This document shows, piece by piece, positions 43,431 to 55,294 of a DNA stretch of 64,000 nucleotides. This DNA is from Dichomitus squalens LYAD-421 SS1 (Eukaryota; Basidiomycota; Agaricomycetes; Polyporales; Polyporaceae). The notes below the pieces were generated by a model. That model searched no databases and was not told where the DNA came from. It saw nothing but the letters and a program-made list of their open reading frames with translations. Position 1 is the first letter of the stretch; each line of letters opens with the position of its first letter. The position numbers and the translations under genes were made by a program. The stretch lies in the NCBI RefSeq assembly GCF_000275845.1, contig NW_006766889.1, positions 1,208,607 to 1,272,606 of the forward strand. The letters run 5' to 3'.

Positions 43431-45460
43431 ATGAACGGAAGCAGAAAAGCAGAAAGGCAGCCCGACGAGGGCACCTCAGGGTCGCCCGGCCAGAAGTCTC
43501 GCAACGCACGGTACCGGAGTAAGTGCCTTCCGCCACCTGTCGCTGGTGGCCCACTTTGCGCAGCGCTGACACACATTCCGCCTCCAGCCAAGCTCTGTCG
43601 CAACTTTCCACTGGGCACCTGCCGCTACGGAGAACACTGCTCGTACTTGCATATCGCACCCACGCCCTCCCCCACAGCGCAGCTTATTGCCCCCATCCAC
43701 ACCATCACGCGTTCTCTCCTCTGCCCCACACTTCGTATGCCCGCTTCCTCCCCGCCCTCTCTCCCCAGCCGCACGCCCGAGTTCCCCTCCACAGCACCTC
43801 CGAAGCACGCCCGCCCAGGAACAGGTCAGTCTACGCCAGCACAGTTTGACATCCGCAACGGACTGCCGCGCGCGCCTCGCCGGGAGCAGCCACACAGGAG
43901 GGCCCTCCCACGCGCACATACACCCACTGTAGACTGCAGCGACTGTCCGGACAGCCAGAGCGTGCGCAGGTGGCGGGTGTCCGTCGAGACGTCCGCCGAT
44001 ATGTGTACGGGGGACGCGGACTATAGGCTAGACCCGCCCGCACCGCCGGGGACTCCTGTGTCGGCGGTCGGGGCGCCCTCGTCGCACTCTCTGTGGAGGG
44101 ACGCTGCAGGACCGGCCATAGGAGGTCTCGGGGAGAGTTATAATTGGCCGGAGAGTGGGGTTTGGAGGGATAATGCTCAGGAGGCGTCCGAGTGGCCGCC
44201 GCCGCAAGTGTCGTCGACCATGTCGAGGCTCGCGCAACAGCCGGCAAAGTCGGCGCGGCACAGGAACCAGTTCTTCAAGAGTACGTCCTATCTTGAGATA
44301 TTGTAATTCTGTCGCTCATCGTTGTCATTCAGCCAAGCCATGTCGGTTCTATGTGGAGCCTGGTGGGTGCATCAAAGGCGATCGGTGCAACTTGTAAGGC
44401 CAGCGCAATCGCCTTTGGGGATATTGTACTAACAGTCCTCCATCAGCATCCACGAGCATCCGGACGAAGGGTGCCGGCCGACTGGTCTTGTTGCCCTCGC
44501 GGGGACCTACTCGGAGAGCGAAGCCGAGCCGGAGCTCAGCGGCGCAGAGTCCAGTGTGCAGGGTGATACATTCTCTCCGCTGTCCCCTAACACTGGTTCC
44601 ATGTCGGAACATGCGCCGGAACACAAAGACCCAAAGAAGAACTTCTACCCCGTGACATGGCGAGTCGTAGGTGGTGGCGTCATGATGAGCGGCCAACGTA
44701 CGTGATAGAGCCATTGTGTACGGAAGGTCTGGCGCTCACCTAATTGTGTCCTGTGAACAGGCGAGGTGTGCGAGAACTTCATGGCAGGACGCTGTACCGA
44801 AGGCGCAGACTGTCGATACGCCCACCCAGACACGAGTACGTAGCTTTCGCTTTTGTTCGCCCTAGACGTCGCGGGAATTAACGTATGTGTTCACAGGCGA
44901 ACCAGACTACGTCTTTCCCTACCCAGAATTCCCGCCTATGTATAGCCCGCTTTCTCCCGGGCCACTCGTCTCCCCGGTCATATATGCGTACCCTATTATG
45001 TATCCGCCTATCTCGCCGCCTCAGCCCTTCGCGCTGCCGGAAATGTCGGGACAAATCCCTGCCCCACCTCCCCCTCCCTCAGCGGCCATCCCGGAATCCC
45101 AGACCCCCAAAAGCAGACGCACACATAGTGTCCGACGAAGCCTGACGACCACCCCCATCACTCAACCCAGCGGCCTTGCCTCAGGCTATCCCACTTACTC
45201 GTCCCACCGTATCGTCGATGGTTCTACGCTAGTCGAAAGCGCACATGCACCGCAGTCGTACCTGTACCCTGAAGGGGGCCTGTATGCCGAGACGCTTTTT
45301 GCGACACGATCGATGGTTAGGCCCGTGTCCACCCCACCCACGCCCATTCATGAACATGCGGGCATTGCCAGGGTACGTCCCGATCGTCCCACTGCGCCTC
45401 TATCCCGCACCTGATGGTGTCTCGGTCACGCCACAGCTGTTCGCTGCCGAATCGCCCTGA
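43431..45460 (+). CDS. triple CCCH zinc-finger protein, putative RNA-binding
   Basis: Exons 43431-43518, 43588-44280, 44333-44393, 44447-44697, 44761-44835, 44897-45372, 45437-45460; 555 aa. Three CCCH fingers are spread over the first 390 residues: TKLCRNFPLGTCRYGEHCSY then LH (about 30-50, C-x7-C-x5-C-x3-H), CRFYVEPGGCIKGDRCNFIH (about 263-282, C-x8-C-x5-C-x3-H), and CENFMAGRCTEGADCRYAH (about 367-385). Such fingers bind AU-rich or related RNA. Long Pro/Ser-rich linkers separate them, and the C-terminal part is Pro/Tyr-rich (PPMYSPLSPGPL), typical of disordered protein-binding regions. Each finger is interrupted or bordered by an intron, and every junction is GT-AG and in frame. The specific target is unknown. 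Confidence 0.88.
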
Positions 45461-46540
45461 GCCTTCGGACGACCTCCAATGGATCCAAATAGTCATGCCT
45501 AGACAAAAACATGCTCCTAGTGTTCACGTCTTCTCGTGTCCCTTTCTCGCTCTGTCGGATCTCTAACCCTCCTCTTCTCAAGGATGGACAGGAGCTTTTC
45601 TCTTCGATCCCACGTGGCCACCATGCTGCAGTGTGACTCATGACAATCCTACGTTATCGTTCGCCTTCCCTGTATTGCCGTATGTATGCTGTTGTACCCG
45701 CTTTCAGCTGGGAGTCCTTTCTCTTCAATCATTGTAGTATAGCATAGTCAAGGTTCCATACTCCGTTGTATACGTGCTTTTTCACTCTCCTACTTTGGTA
45801 GTCCCGCAGCTACTAGCCAAAGCGTCGCAGGACGTGTAAATAGATGTGTTTTGGCCTCTTCCTCTCGTTCGCCTTTCGATGCTCCTGTATAGCAGCCATC
45901 TATCAATATACGTGCTCATCCAATGTCAGCAGTCCCGTTAGGTCCTCTCTCATGGCAGACTCGAAGTCTCTGCTGTTGAGTGCGGAGAACCGGCGGTTTG
46001 TACCGTAGAGCAGTCTCGGTGGTGGCCGTGCTCCGACTAGATTTGAATTGACGAGAGGCTGCATATTGGGCAGAGTAACAGAACGAGAAGCGAGTCATAC
46101 CAGAGAGGGAGCTAGCAGCTTTAGTAGACCAGGATGTCCTCAACTGCAGGTAGGACTCCAGGAGCCTTGCGAAGATGTTTCGGATAGTTGTCATTTGGTT
46201 CTATGCCTCTAGTGCTCGTTACATGTTGCCTACGGTGAATACAAGGTAGGATGGAGAGAATGACTATGTGGTATGACGAGCGTCGTGCGCTACGAAACAG
46301 TACTGTAGAACTAGTGAGGACCGGCTTTCACAGGGTGCGAAGTAATAAATAGGTAACGAGTGACCCAGATGTAATAGACAAGGGCGAGCTCGGATCAGGT
46401 ACAGGTAAGGGGAGACAAGCGTACAATATCGCGAAGAAACGAGATCGGGAACGCGATACTAGTACACCAGTATACATAGTTCCGACGAGGGGCCGGATTA
46501 TATACAAGGATCTGTGTATGATAGGATGTGGTAAACCGGC
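45461..46540. other. convergent intergenic region, no gene seen
   Basis: About 1.1 kb between the 3' ends of the CCCH gene and the RA-PH gene. It is AT-richer than the coding flanks, as expected for two terminators. No tRNA or frame of interest was found. Confidence 0.5.
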
Positions 46541-49500
46541 TCAGCGGCGTGAGAGGAGAGACCCTGCAGGGGCCTCGAAGGAGAGGGGAGCCATCATGTC
46601 GTTCTTGGGAGCACCGACAGCTACTAGGGGTTGAGCGGGACGTCTGCGTGTTCCGGAACGCTGCAGCGCGCCAGCACCAGAGTTACTAGGAGCGGCAGCG
46701 GCATTAGATGCGCTGACGACGTTGCGCTCCTGGTAGAGGACGTAGGACTGCGGGATCGAATAATCAATGAGCAATCGTGCAGCTGATAAGAATGAACGAC
46801 CGGACGTACGCGAGCAAGGAGGATTTTCTCCAGCCAATTCTTACCCTCGGACTCCCCACAAGAAAAGACGTGCACGTAGTCGGAAGTGTCCTCGAAGTAG
46901 GTGAGGCTGTCGGTGGACTTGACGGAGAAGACGTAAGGCTTGGGTGCCTTGTGCACGCGAGTGACGTAGTACGCATCGAAGTTGTTGAGCGAGCACAAGA
47001 ACTGCGCGTCTTTGCCGGTGTCGCGTTTGGAGAGCCACAGACTGTGCTCCCGAAGCTCCATCCACCGCTTCTGCCACTTGCCACGCTTGTGCTCCCACTG
47101 CACATAGCCGCTGCAGGTGGGCGAGCTGGACGGCATAGCTTTCGAGCTTAGCAGAGGTGCGAGGAGCGTCTTCTTGATGACGAGCAGGTTGACGGTCTTG
47201 TCCGAATTCCAAGCACCGCAGACATCGTTCAGCGTCTCAAAATTCCTGATCGGGCGCTCTACAGGAAATCAAGATATCAGCGTCTCGGTCTTCGTGTAGC
47301 GCAAGCCTGGCGGCGAATCACTTACCCATGCCGAAGTCCTGCGAGACCTCCCACAGCATCCACCCGCCACTCGCCGCACTATGGTCAAGCGCACTCTGGC
47401 CATCGACGATGTTCAACACGTCTCCCGCGCTCGTCCCCGGCCCGATCTCGACCAAAACGAAGCGCTGCATGTTCCCGATGAACACGCGCTGCTGCCACAT
47501 CTGCGCCCCCGAAGCCTTGCTGGGCTGCGAGAACGCCGAGGGTGGCGATGCGGCGGCACTCGCATGACCTGAGCTCGGATGCGCGCGCGGCGATGCGAAC
47601 GCCGCCGACGCACTCTCCTGCTGGTGCTCGGCGCTGGGGCGACGAGACTGTGCGGTCCTCGCAGACTTCATACGATCCAACGCGTGTCCGTTCATCGAGG
47701 GCGACGGGAGCGGCGGCTCCTCCGTGACGGGACGCCGCCTAGTGCCACTACGCGACAATGATGTGCTCGTCTGGACAGGCACTGGAGGGGTGACATCGGC
47801 GTCTGCGGTGCGAGGGCGATGGAAGGAACGGGTGGGGCGAAGGGTCCTGACACCCTCTTGAGCCGGTAGCGCTCTCGTGGCGGACGGGACGTACGACCCA
47901 TAGTCAGCGGCCAGCGTCCGTCCACGCGTCAAAGACGACGGAAGCTGTTGCTCGTGTCCATCGTACGACGGGCGTCTCGAACGAAGAGCCAGCGGAGACG
48001 CAGGCACGCGCGGCACAGGGCTAGCTGGTCCAGTCGGACTTGCAACAGGAGCGACTTGGAGGCCGAGAAGCTTCTTCGTCAGGTCCCCAATGGGGAGCGG
48101 GCTGTTCATATTGCTCGGGAGCGTCTTCGTGCGCGGACGACCCGTAGGCCTCGGAGGCGACGATTGCTGCGGGAAGGCCGGTTCGACCGCGGACGACAAC
48201 GTGCGCGACGGACGCTGCTCGGCCTGCTGCTGCTGCTCGAGAAGGGCCCTCTGAGCATGCTTCGCCCTCCGCTCCGCGCGCTTCTGGTCGAGCTCGTCGC
48301 GCACCTGCTTACGGATCGTCCGCTGCGCCTTCAGCGCGCCAGGGATCTGCTGAGCGAGCGGCACATCGTCGTCCGTCGTATCATCCCTTGGGGCCGAAGA
48401 GGTTTGTGGGGCTCCAGGTCGCGTCGTGTCGTGTCGTTCCCGCCGCCCATGAGCGCTCGCGCTTTCCCGAGCATCTTCGTCCGGCTCGCCATAATCGCTC
48501 TCCGACTCCTCCTCGGAATCGGTCGCGACTGCACTGGACGATACAGGAAGCCGGGTCGGGCGCCGTTTTCTATTGTCGTCGTCATCATCGTCGTCGCCCC
48601 CCGCCCCCCTACGATGGCCTCCCCTCCCGTTCAGCGAGCCCCCGTAGCCGCCACTAAGCCCGTTGGAAGAGCTTCCAGCGCGCCCGCTGCTGCTGCCGCC
48701 GTGGTGACTTGACCCGCCGCTCGGGCGCCCGCTCCGTCTCGAGCTGTAATCGCCCTCAGGAGCGTCAGCGAGCGCGTCCTGTCCCGGAGAGCCGAACACG
48801 TCCCCCTCTCCGTCGTCGGAGAGGGAGAGGAAAGACGACGCACGCACAGAGTTGTTGTCGGAGGAGCTCGGCCGCAGCGAGAACCGCTCCGTCACGTCCT
48901 CCGCGAGGTCCTCCAGGTCGCTCAGCACGTCCGCCACGCTGCTGCCTCCGGACCCGCCCGAGCCCCCGGACTGCGCGGACTGCCGGCGGGTCGACGGCCA
49001 GGGGATGCCATAGCCGAAGACGGAGCGCTGCCGCCCCGCTGTCGGAGGCGACCCCAGCGGGTCCTGGAAGGGCCCTACGTCGTACGAGTAATACCCGTCC
49101 TCCTCGTCGGCGAAATCGTACTCGGACGAAACGGTGGACGACGAGCGCGACCTCGAGATGAGCGACGGCGAGACGCTGCTCTCGGTGGAAATATCCTCGG
49201 AGGAAGAGCTGTGCAGTTCTGGGGGGGAACGCGGGGACAACGGCTCCTCCGGGACCGAGAGACGGTCGTTCTCAGAGCTCCAGTGCGAATGGGCACCGTC
49301 GTCGCTGTCTTCGGATGGCGCATGGGTTTGGGGAAAAACGTTCTTGATGGTACCTGCAGACGATCCAGGCTCGAAGTCGCCAGAGGGGAAGAGCGATACC
49401 GGAGAATGTCCGGCACTGCTGTTGCCAAGATGGGAGAGCGCGTCGGAATAGTTGTATTCCAGACTGGCTAAGAGGTCGCTGGTGAGAAGCTGGGTATGGC

Positions 49501-51641
49501 GATGGTGTGCGAACAACTCAGAGTACTCCGGGTGGCCGGAATGATCAGCGTCGACGTGCACATGAATGTGGGAGCTGCTAGGAAGGGGGGGAAGGGGTGA
49601 GTGCACACGTGCAGGGGACACATGGAAGGATGGTTCGGTAGACCCTGACGAGCACGACCGGGGCGACGATGGGCAGAGCGACGGGACGGTGGACTCCGAG
49701 GATGACCGTGGGGTTCCAACGTAGACACCAGAACTGCCTGAAGTCGAGCGGTGCAACGGAGACTTTGGGGGAGGCGTCGGAGACTTGTCCAGTGGGGGAT
49801 CACCCAAATCCAAGCCCCCTAACTTCTCGCCGCTGTCCCCATTGAGCTCAAATGCAAGGGAATTCTGGGAGGAAGCTTCGAATGGAGCGCCTTCCTGCAT
49901 TACGCCTTCTTGTTGGGCGTTATGCAGATACTTCGAAGCGCGTGTCACGGGCGCCTCTAACAGAGGCACTCCTCCGCTGTCCGCATTTTCGCCGTCGCCG
50001 TCCAAAAACATCCGAGAGTCTCTGATCATGCTCAGCGTGGGGCGCCTAGAGTGCCCTCTACGGCGCGCGCCAAACGACGATGGGGACGTGACAAAGCTCC
50101 TTGCGCTCGTGGGCGAGGGCGGTTCAGACTGGCCAGATACCGCCGAGTCTTCCCATGGTTCGAGCGGTAAGTGGGCGCCCGGCCGACCCCTACGGACCTG
50201 AGGAAGGTTACAACCGTCAGCGCATCAACACGTACACATTGCAACCAAGTTCGCAGCTCGGACAGCTGGGAACAGACAGATGAATTGCTGACTTACCTTC
50301 GGTACAGGTATTGTCGTCGTCGACGCAAGGGTATTCAAAGAGGGCAGAGAGGGCCGCGGCGCAAACGCGGGACGCGTGTAGGCAGGGCGTACCTGAGGAG
50401 GGCCCGACGACTTGGTCCTTCGTGCAGCTCGTGGACGCGTCGGTTCTATTGGCGAGCGTGGCGGAGTAGAGGGCACGGGCGCGCGGCGTAACGAGCTGAC
50501 AGAGCGCGCATTGCGCAAGCTACGCGCGCCGACTTCCTGCTCCAATGCACTCTGTGCCAGTGGCGAGGGCGGGGGCTCTGGCAGACGCTGCGCATTCTCG
50601 CCGAAGACGTCGAAGACGGAACGTACCGGGGAGGACGCGTGCGAGGCTCGCACAGAAGGGCTCGGCGAGAGGTTGGCGAACGGGTCCTCGTCAAGGAGGT
50701 CTGGTGGCGGCGAGTTGCGCGAAGGCGTGACGGGTCCCACTGAGGTCAAAGGCGAAGAGGCCCCCGAATAGAAAGAAATCCAGTCAGCCGAGCTCTCGAT
50801 GGCGGTGAAGTCAGTACTGGTCGTAGTCGTCACGGAGCTGTTAGAGCGGGCCCTAGTAGCCGAGGGTGGGAGAGGGGAGAGAGCCGAGGTGGAGGCAGCG
50901 GCCTGAGGCAGGAAGGAAGGGACGAGGATTGCCGTGAGAGATCGACGCTTCTTGGTCATGGTGTTCGGGAGCGAGGAGTAGGCGTCGGCGGGTGGGGAGG
51001 AGGGAGAGGTATGCGAACGGCGGTGATGGAGAGGGAATGGGGTGTCGCGCGAGCCAGTGTGAATGGGCGGGGCAGGGGATGGGGACTGAAAAGATGGAAT
51101 GAGTGACCGCGTTTAATCGCGTAGAGACGGGCGGAACGCGTGATGGGACGCCTGCGGGCAGCATGCAATAAACAACACCGCGCGAAGGCCAGTTTCCCGC
51201 GTCTGCAGTGCAAACTCGTGGGGGGCACGAGGGAGTACCGTGACGGAGGGAAACGGCCCCTGATGGCAAAACCCGATGCGGGGGAAGCGACAGAAAGTAT
51301 GGAGGGCTCACCCGCTGTAGCTTATACGCTGCCGTTTCCAGGTCGAGGCCTGGGTCGTACGGGTAGAATCCAAAGTGTTCCCAAAGAATCTCATGCGCCT
51401 GAGCGTGATCACAGTCCGGCTCTCCGAGCAAAGGAGAGATCTGAAGCTGGATGTTTTCAACGGCGGCTGAGGGGCGTGTGCTAGCTGAAATGCCGGCGGA
51501 AAGAGCTGTGGGGCGAACGCCGGGTTCCTTGAGCTTGAAAATGTAAGGGCTCGGGGCCGGAAGAGATGAGTGTGCGGAAGACAGTTGTCTTTTAGTCTGC
51601 AGGCGCGGGACAAATTCTGGGCCGTCCAGCTGCAGCTCCAT
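46541..51641 (-). CDS. RA-PH domain protein (Ras-association plus pleckstrin homology), large scaffold
   Basis: Likely adaptor linking a Ras-type GTPase to membrane lipids, in the style of MRL/Grb7 proteins. Model: complement of 46541-46747, 46810-47258, 47326-50197, 50297-51085, 51312-51641; 1548 aa. The first 110 residues include the well-ordered stretch HEILWEHFGFYPYDPGLDLE. A Ser/Pro/Arg-rich disordered middle follows, with an Asp run in GGDDDDDDDNRKR and a charged helix TIRKQVRDELDQKRAERRAK. The RA domain spans about 1260-1360 (WQQRVFIGNMQRFVLVEIG ... NLLVIKKT), and the PH domain about 1378-1482 (GYVQWEHKRGKWQKRWMELR ... WLEKILLAR). The 226 bp first intron is long for this locus, and a further 5' exon before LIDPTCILLHP is possible, so the true start may lie upstream. 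Confidence 0.87.
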
Positions 51642-52884
51642 CCTGGCTTCTGGTTGGGCTGTGGGGTGCAGGAGGATGCAGGTGGGATCGATGAGCTGGT
51701 CGTTCGTCCCCGCCAACCTAAATGTCCATCCAATCAGGCAGGTCGTTCTCACACCCTTCCTATGCCGTCCGCCGTCCTCGCATGCCGCTTCGCCCCATCT
51801 GCGCCCATCTGCGCTCGCGTACAAGTAGTCAACTGCTCGACGCTCGCCGCGTCGTCGCCCACCGTCCACCAGCGACGGCTGTCTGCACCTTAGTCTTCCC
51901 ATGCCCTCTCGACTTCCTGCCAGAAACGTCATTTGTACCCTAGATCTTATCGGGCTTTTTCCTGCAGCTTGTGCACCGGGTCTAGACCGCCCAATTTTCA
52001 ATCTCCCCCTCGGCGAATCCTCGTATTTCCTGTGCTCAAAGCATTCCACGCACTCCCGCAGCTCTCTCTACACTAGTCCCAATCAGAGGGATCCATTCGT
52101 GAAGATAATGCTGCAGTATGTTCTGCAGTTTACTTCACGAACACGAGAGCGCTTGCTCGCTGATTTGCAACATGCAGCTGGATTACTCAAATGTGACTCA
52201 ACTCTATCAACCCCGTGCAACGGCGCCCCGGCGGGCACGGCTAAAGTGTCAAACCCAAGCAACAAGGGGATCGGTCTCCCTCGACGTCAACGGCGATGGC
52301 CTATGTGTGCCTGCGAATTGCCAGGAAGCTCTCCCAGTTGGGCCAAGAGCATCTTTACATTTTCCTGGCAACCGACCGCTGAACGTCTGGCGAAAAGTAC
52401 ATGATTGGCATTGACGTTTCTGATGACGCTCGCTGCGAGACGCACGCACCATGCAATGCTGACTTACATTCCCGAGAACCTCGCGAGCATTACGATCGCT
52501 CACCAAGTGACTTTGCGAGAACAGTCAAGGTTGCGGGACCAGTCGTCACGTACTCTACTCGGCCTTTTGAGCGAACTAAATTCTATTTGAAGGCTAAACC
52601 TTGTAATGTTGAACAGGCCCCATGACCCCGACCCAACCAAGAGCTCAAGATCGAGAGTGCCGCGGGAGGCACGCTCGACATGCGGCGTACGAATCGGAGC
52701 CGGCCGTCTCACGCACGGACGCTGGCCTCCCGCCCCAGCCGGCAGGTGCCAGGGACGGGAACGCAAGTGAGCACAAGGTACGGGCCACGCATAGCTCGGC
52801 CATCATCGAAAGGATTGACATGCAGGGGATTTCGTCGAGCGGAGAGGTTAGTACAGTACCCTTCATTCCGCAACGTCTCCTAGG
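51642..52884. other. upstream region of the RA-PH gene and spacer
   Basis: The frame entering the RA-PH gene remains open up to 52049, and an acceptor CGACCAG precedes the coding-like LIDPTCILLHP, so 51640-52050 may hold an upstream exon. The rest shows no gene. The Mutator-like element begins right after it. Confidence 0.5.
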
Positions 52885-52893
52885 TACGGAATG
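52885..52893. repeat. target-site duplication, left copy (9 bp)
   Basis: TACGGAATG directly precedes the left inverted repeat. The same nine bases directly follow the right one at 53727-53735. A 9 bp duplication is the hallmark of Mutator-like transposition. Confidence 0.9.
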
Positions 52894-53002
52894 TAGTCTC
52901 GTGACCAGACGTTCGGAGCTTGAATCGGATGCGAAAAACCGGGGGCATCCGAGCTCCTGAACGTCTGGTGGCTTTACCCCCGTGACTCCCCGCTCGGTGA
53001 CC
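52894..53002 (+). repeat. left terminal inverted repeat, 109 bp
   Basis: Starts TAGTCTCGTGACCAGACG and ends CTCGGTGACC. It is an exact inverse copy of 53618-53726 and contains an internal imperfect palindrome that could extrude as a hairpin or offer paired transposase sites. Confidence 0.92.
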
Positions 53003-53213
53003 GGTGTGACCTCCCTGCCTCTTGTCCTTCGTGCGCGTCTGCCTGCTTATCTCCCCGCTATCTTCGAGTCGCGCTGAGCCTACTCCGCTCTTTGTCGACA
53101 CTCCTCTCACTGGTACGTCTCTATGACATCTACAAGCCTTTGCTACACATCCTCCATACTCAATCTGTCTATCTCTCATATAGGCACTACACAGTAGTCC
53201 GCTCCATGGGCGC

Positions 53214-53422
53214 TTATAGATCCTCGCGCACCCAGTCTAATCCCACCAACAGTGCCTCTGAGACATCCGCCTGCCACTGGTGTGGCACCTTCCCTCCCAT
53301 GCGCTGTCAGAAGGTCTCTTCAAGCCTTTGCTGTGTGGCCTCCAAGTTGTATCCACGCGAGGCTTTGGCGGCGTCTCGGGCGGCTTCCAGGACGGCATAT
53401 GAGCGGGCGTGTTCTTCTTCGT
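53214..53422 (-). pseudogene. captured gene fragment inside the MULE, RecQ/DEAD-helicase-like
   Basis: On the minus strand one frame reads HEEEHARSYAVLEAARDAAK, then SRGYNLEATQQRLEETF, a TGA stop at 53307-53309, then QRMGGKVPHQWQADVSEALL followed by VGLDWV. The second part resembles the region just ahead of the Walker A loop in the RecQ-like DEAD helicases that are abundant in mushrooms (a WQ-x-D-x-x-EALL pattern). No Walker motif follows; the frame stops at 53214. It looks like a transduplicated and decaying host or transposon gene piece. Identification is by remembered pattern only. Confidence 0.45.
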
Positions 53423-53617
53423 GGGACAGTAGTCAGAGAGTAACGATAGCCATGTAGAGTATATTAGAGCAAGCCAGACATGATAATCCAGGAGATCATT
53501 GTGTCCAGTACAGGAGGTTTCGCAAGGTGTAACTACAACAGCAGGCCGCCACATCGCACACTGGAGTCGCCCTCTGACTTGTTCGGACTGCCTCAAATGG
53601 GATCGATATGTGACACA

Positions 53618-53726
53618 GGTCACCGAGCGGGGAGTCACGGGGGTAAAGCCACCAGACGTTCAGGAGCTCGGATGCCCCCGGTTTTTCGCATCCGATTCAA
53701 GCTCCGAACGTCTGGTCACGAGACTA
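53618..53726 (-). repeat. right terminal inverted repeat, 109 bp
   Basis: Inverse copy of 52894-53002 without visible mismatch; starts GGTCACCGAGCGGGGAG on the plus strand and ends CACGAGACTA, next to the right target duplication. Confidence 0.92.
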
Positions 53727-53735
53727 TACGGAATG
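53727..53735. repeat. target-site duplication, right copy (9 bp)
   Basis: TACGGAATG, identical to 52885-52893 on the other side of the element. Confidence 0.9.
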
Positions 53736-55082
53736 ATGGTTGCTCATTGCTGCTCCTGCGTACACGCCATTAGCGAACTAGTCGCAGGGGCGCTAAGCAG
53801 CGTACGTACGACAGGTACGTGATCGTAGCTTTTCCGGAAGTCCGCACGAGAGTGCGCGGGCCTCAAGTCTGTCTCCGGTCCTAATGGTATGAAGGGAAAC
53901 GGCGGGGGCCCCGGGGATAGATGGCGTCGTCACCGCCCAACCTCGCCCACGTCCGTACGGTATCGTCGGCCACAGTTCCTCTACTGATCTGTGGCCGAAA
54001 GCCAATCCAGTTCGTTCCGTGTAGAATTTTCCTTCCATGTACTAGGGTCACGGAGAATGAGCTGGTTAGGTAAGGTTAGAATGCTGACAACACGCGCTAC
54101 GTAAGTTGAAGTTCTGAGGGACATAACGGGGCTTATGGGCGCAGAGAAACGAGCAAGTGCCGTAAAGCTGCGCGTTTGGGGAAGACCGTGACCAACGGCC
54201 CGCAGCGCTCTCGCCGGTTGCTGATCAGATGTTATGCAGAGGCAGGCTAGAAGACAAATGTTGAGGTATGTCCGTCGCCTTCGCGAGGGTCGTATGGACG
54301 GAGCTCAGTCCTGACGGCAACGCTTGCGTTCTGCTCAAAATCTCATCAGTTGTGCTGCACGAGGGGCAATATGAAAATCAGACCTCAAAGTCCGAGGATA
54401 AGCACATAGGGGCACTGCAATGGCGACAAGGGCAGCGTCAGGACAAGTCTGGGCGTGAGTGGTAGTCAAAGGAATGATGGATCTTACCTCCTTGATCGTC
54501 CCTGCCTTCGAGGGAGCAAAATGATCGCGGTTCAGCTCACAGCCATAGGATGACTACCTGATACCCTGTATGCTACGATGGAGAACGGCCCTTCGAACTA
54601 GACGGTACGAGGAGGAATGCGTGCGAAGTCGTTCGGGGTGCCATTCAAGCACAGAGACGCCAGTTCGGGTGCGATGTGCCGTACGTGCGTCCCACGCCTG
54701 TGATCGCTCCCACTAGTTACTGCCATGGCCTCTTGCTTCTGAGCGCATACTACGAGCCCGCCGCGGCCGACTGTGTCCAGCCAATAAACGATGTCTTGAT
54801 TAGCACGCCATCGTCAACACACTGTCTGGACAATTATGCCAGTTCTTGACACCACTGTGCTAACGAGTCCCCGCCGTTGAATCCCACCAGCAGGTATACG
54901 TAGCCTTGGGGACAACGTTCCACACACGGCGACAAACGTACCAGCGAGGTGAGCAGACTGCCCCATTCTGTGGACTTGAGTCTTTGACATGAGGATCCAC
55001 CCACATCCACAGATTTACTGCTCCGAGGATGCGGTGCTTGCGGGGACATTCGACTCCATGCACTGCACTGCACGTCACAGTC
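53736..55082. other. gene-poor spacer
   Basis: About 1.35 kb in which no frame, RNA gene or clear repeat could be supported. Together with the flanking relics it marks this part of the window as accessory or decaying sequence. Confidence 0.5.
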
Positions 55083-55294
55083 AGCATACACTTCGCCGCT
55101 GCCGTTCCGGCGAACCCCGTCCTCTTCGGCTGAGCCGCACGCCTATGGAACAACGTCTGACTTGAGACCGCCCTGCTCTGAGGCTGGAAGGGAGCTTCAC
55201 AAAACGGTCGAAGAACGTGGGCCTCTGTCTCTTCGCTCAGGACGGCAACGCGAGCCTCCCAGTCTACGGGTGCAGCGCTACCGTCGAGGGCGCC
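55083..55294 (+). pseudogene. relic of arrestin-like gene exon 1 (copy of about 30028-30234)
   Basis: From AGCATACACT to GAGGGCGCC this interval matches the first exon of the arrestin-like gene at 30006, with scattered substitutions and small indels. Shared runs include CTGAGCCGCACGCCTATG and CAACGCGAGCC. The reading frame is broken by frameshifts and no downstream exon follows. It is a dead partial copy, on the same strand as its source about 25 kb away. Confidence 0.8.

Larger units (their letters stand above)
52894..53726. mobile_element. non-autonomous Mutator-like element (Pack-MULE type), 833 bp
   Basis: Ends are 109 bp inverted repeats, 52894-53002 and 53618-53726, identical by eye at every position. 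A 9 bp target duplication TACGGAATG flanks both. Long inverted repeats with 9 bp duplications define MULEs. Each arm is itself an imperfect palindrome: CCAGACGTTC near the outside pairs with GAACGTCTGG further in, around a loop containing GAAAAACCGG. The 615 bp interior has no transposase; it carries a fragment that looks like part of a helicase gene. The perfect arms and duplications point to recent insertion, mobilised in trans by an autonomous copy elsewhere. Confidence 0.88.

Noticed and set aside
47948..48712. 254-codon plus-strand frame inside the RA-PH gene
   Set aside because: Arg-rich antisense frame of a low-complexity Ser/Asp-rich exon.
53092..53457. 121-codon plus-strand frame within the Mutator-like element
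   Set aside because: The opposite strand has the protein-like pattern; this frame is Ser/Ala-rich and carries no transposase features.
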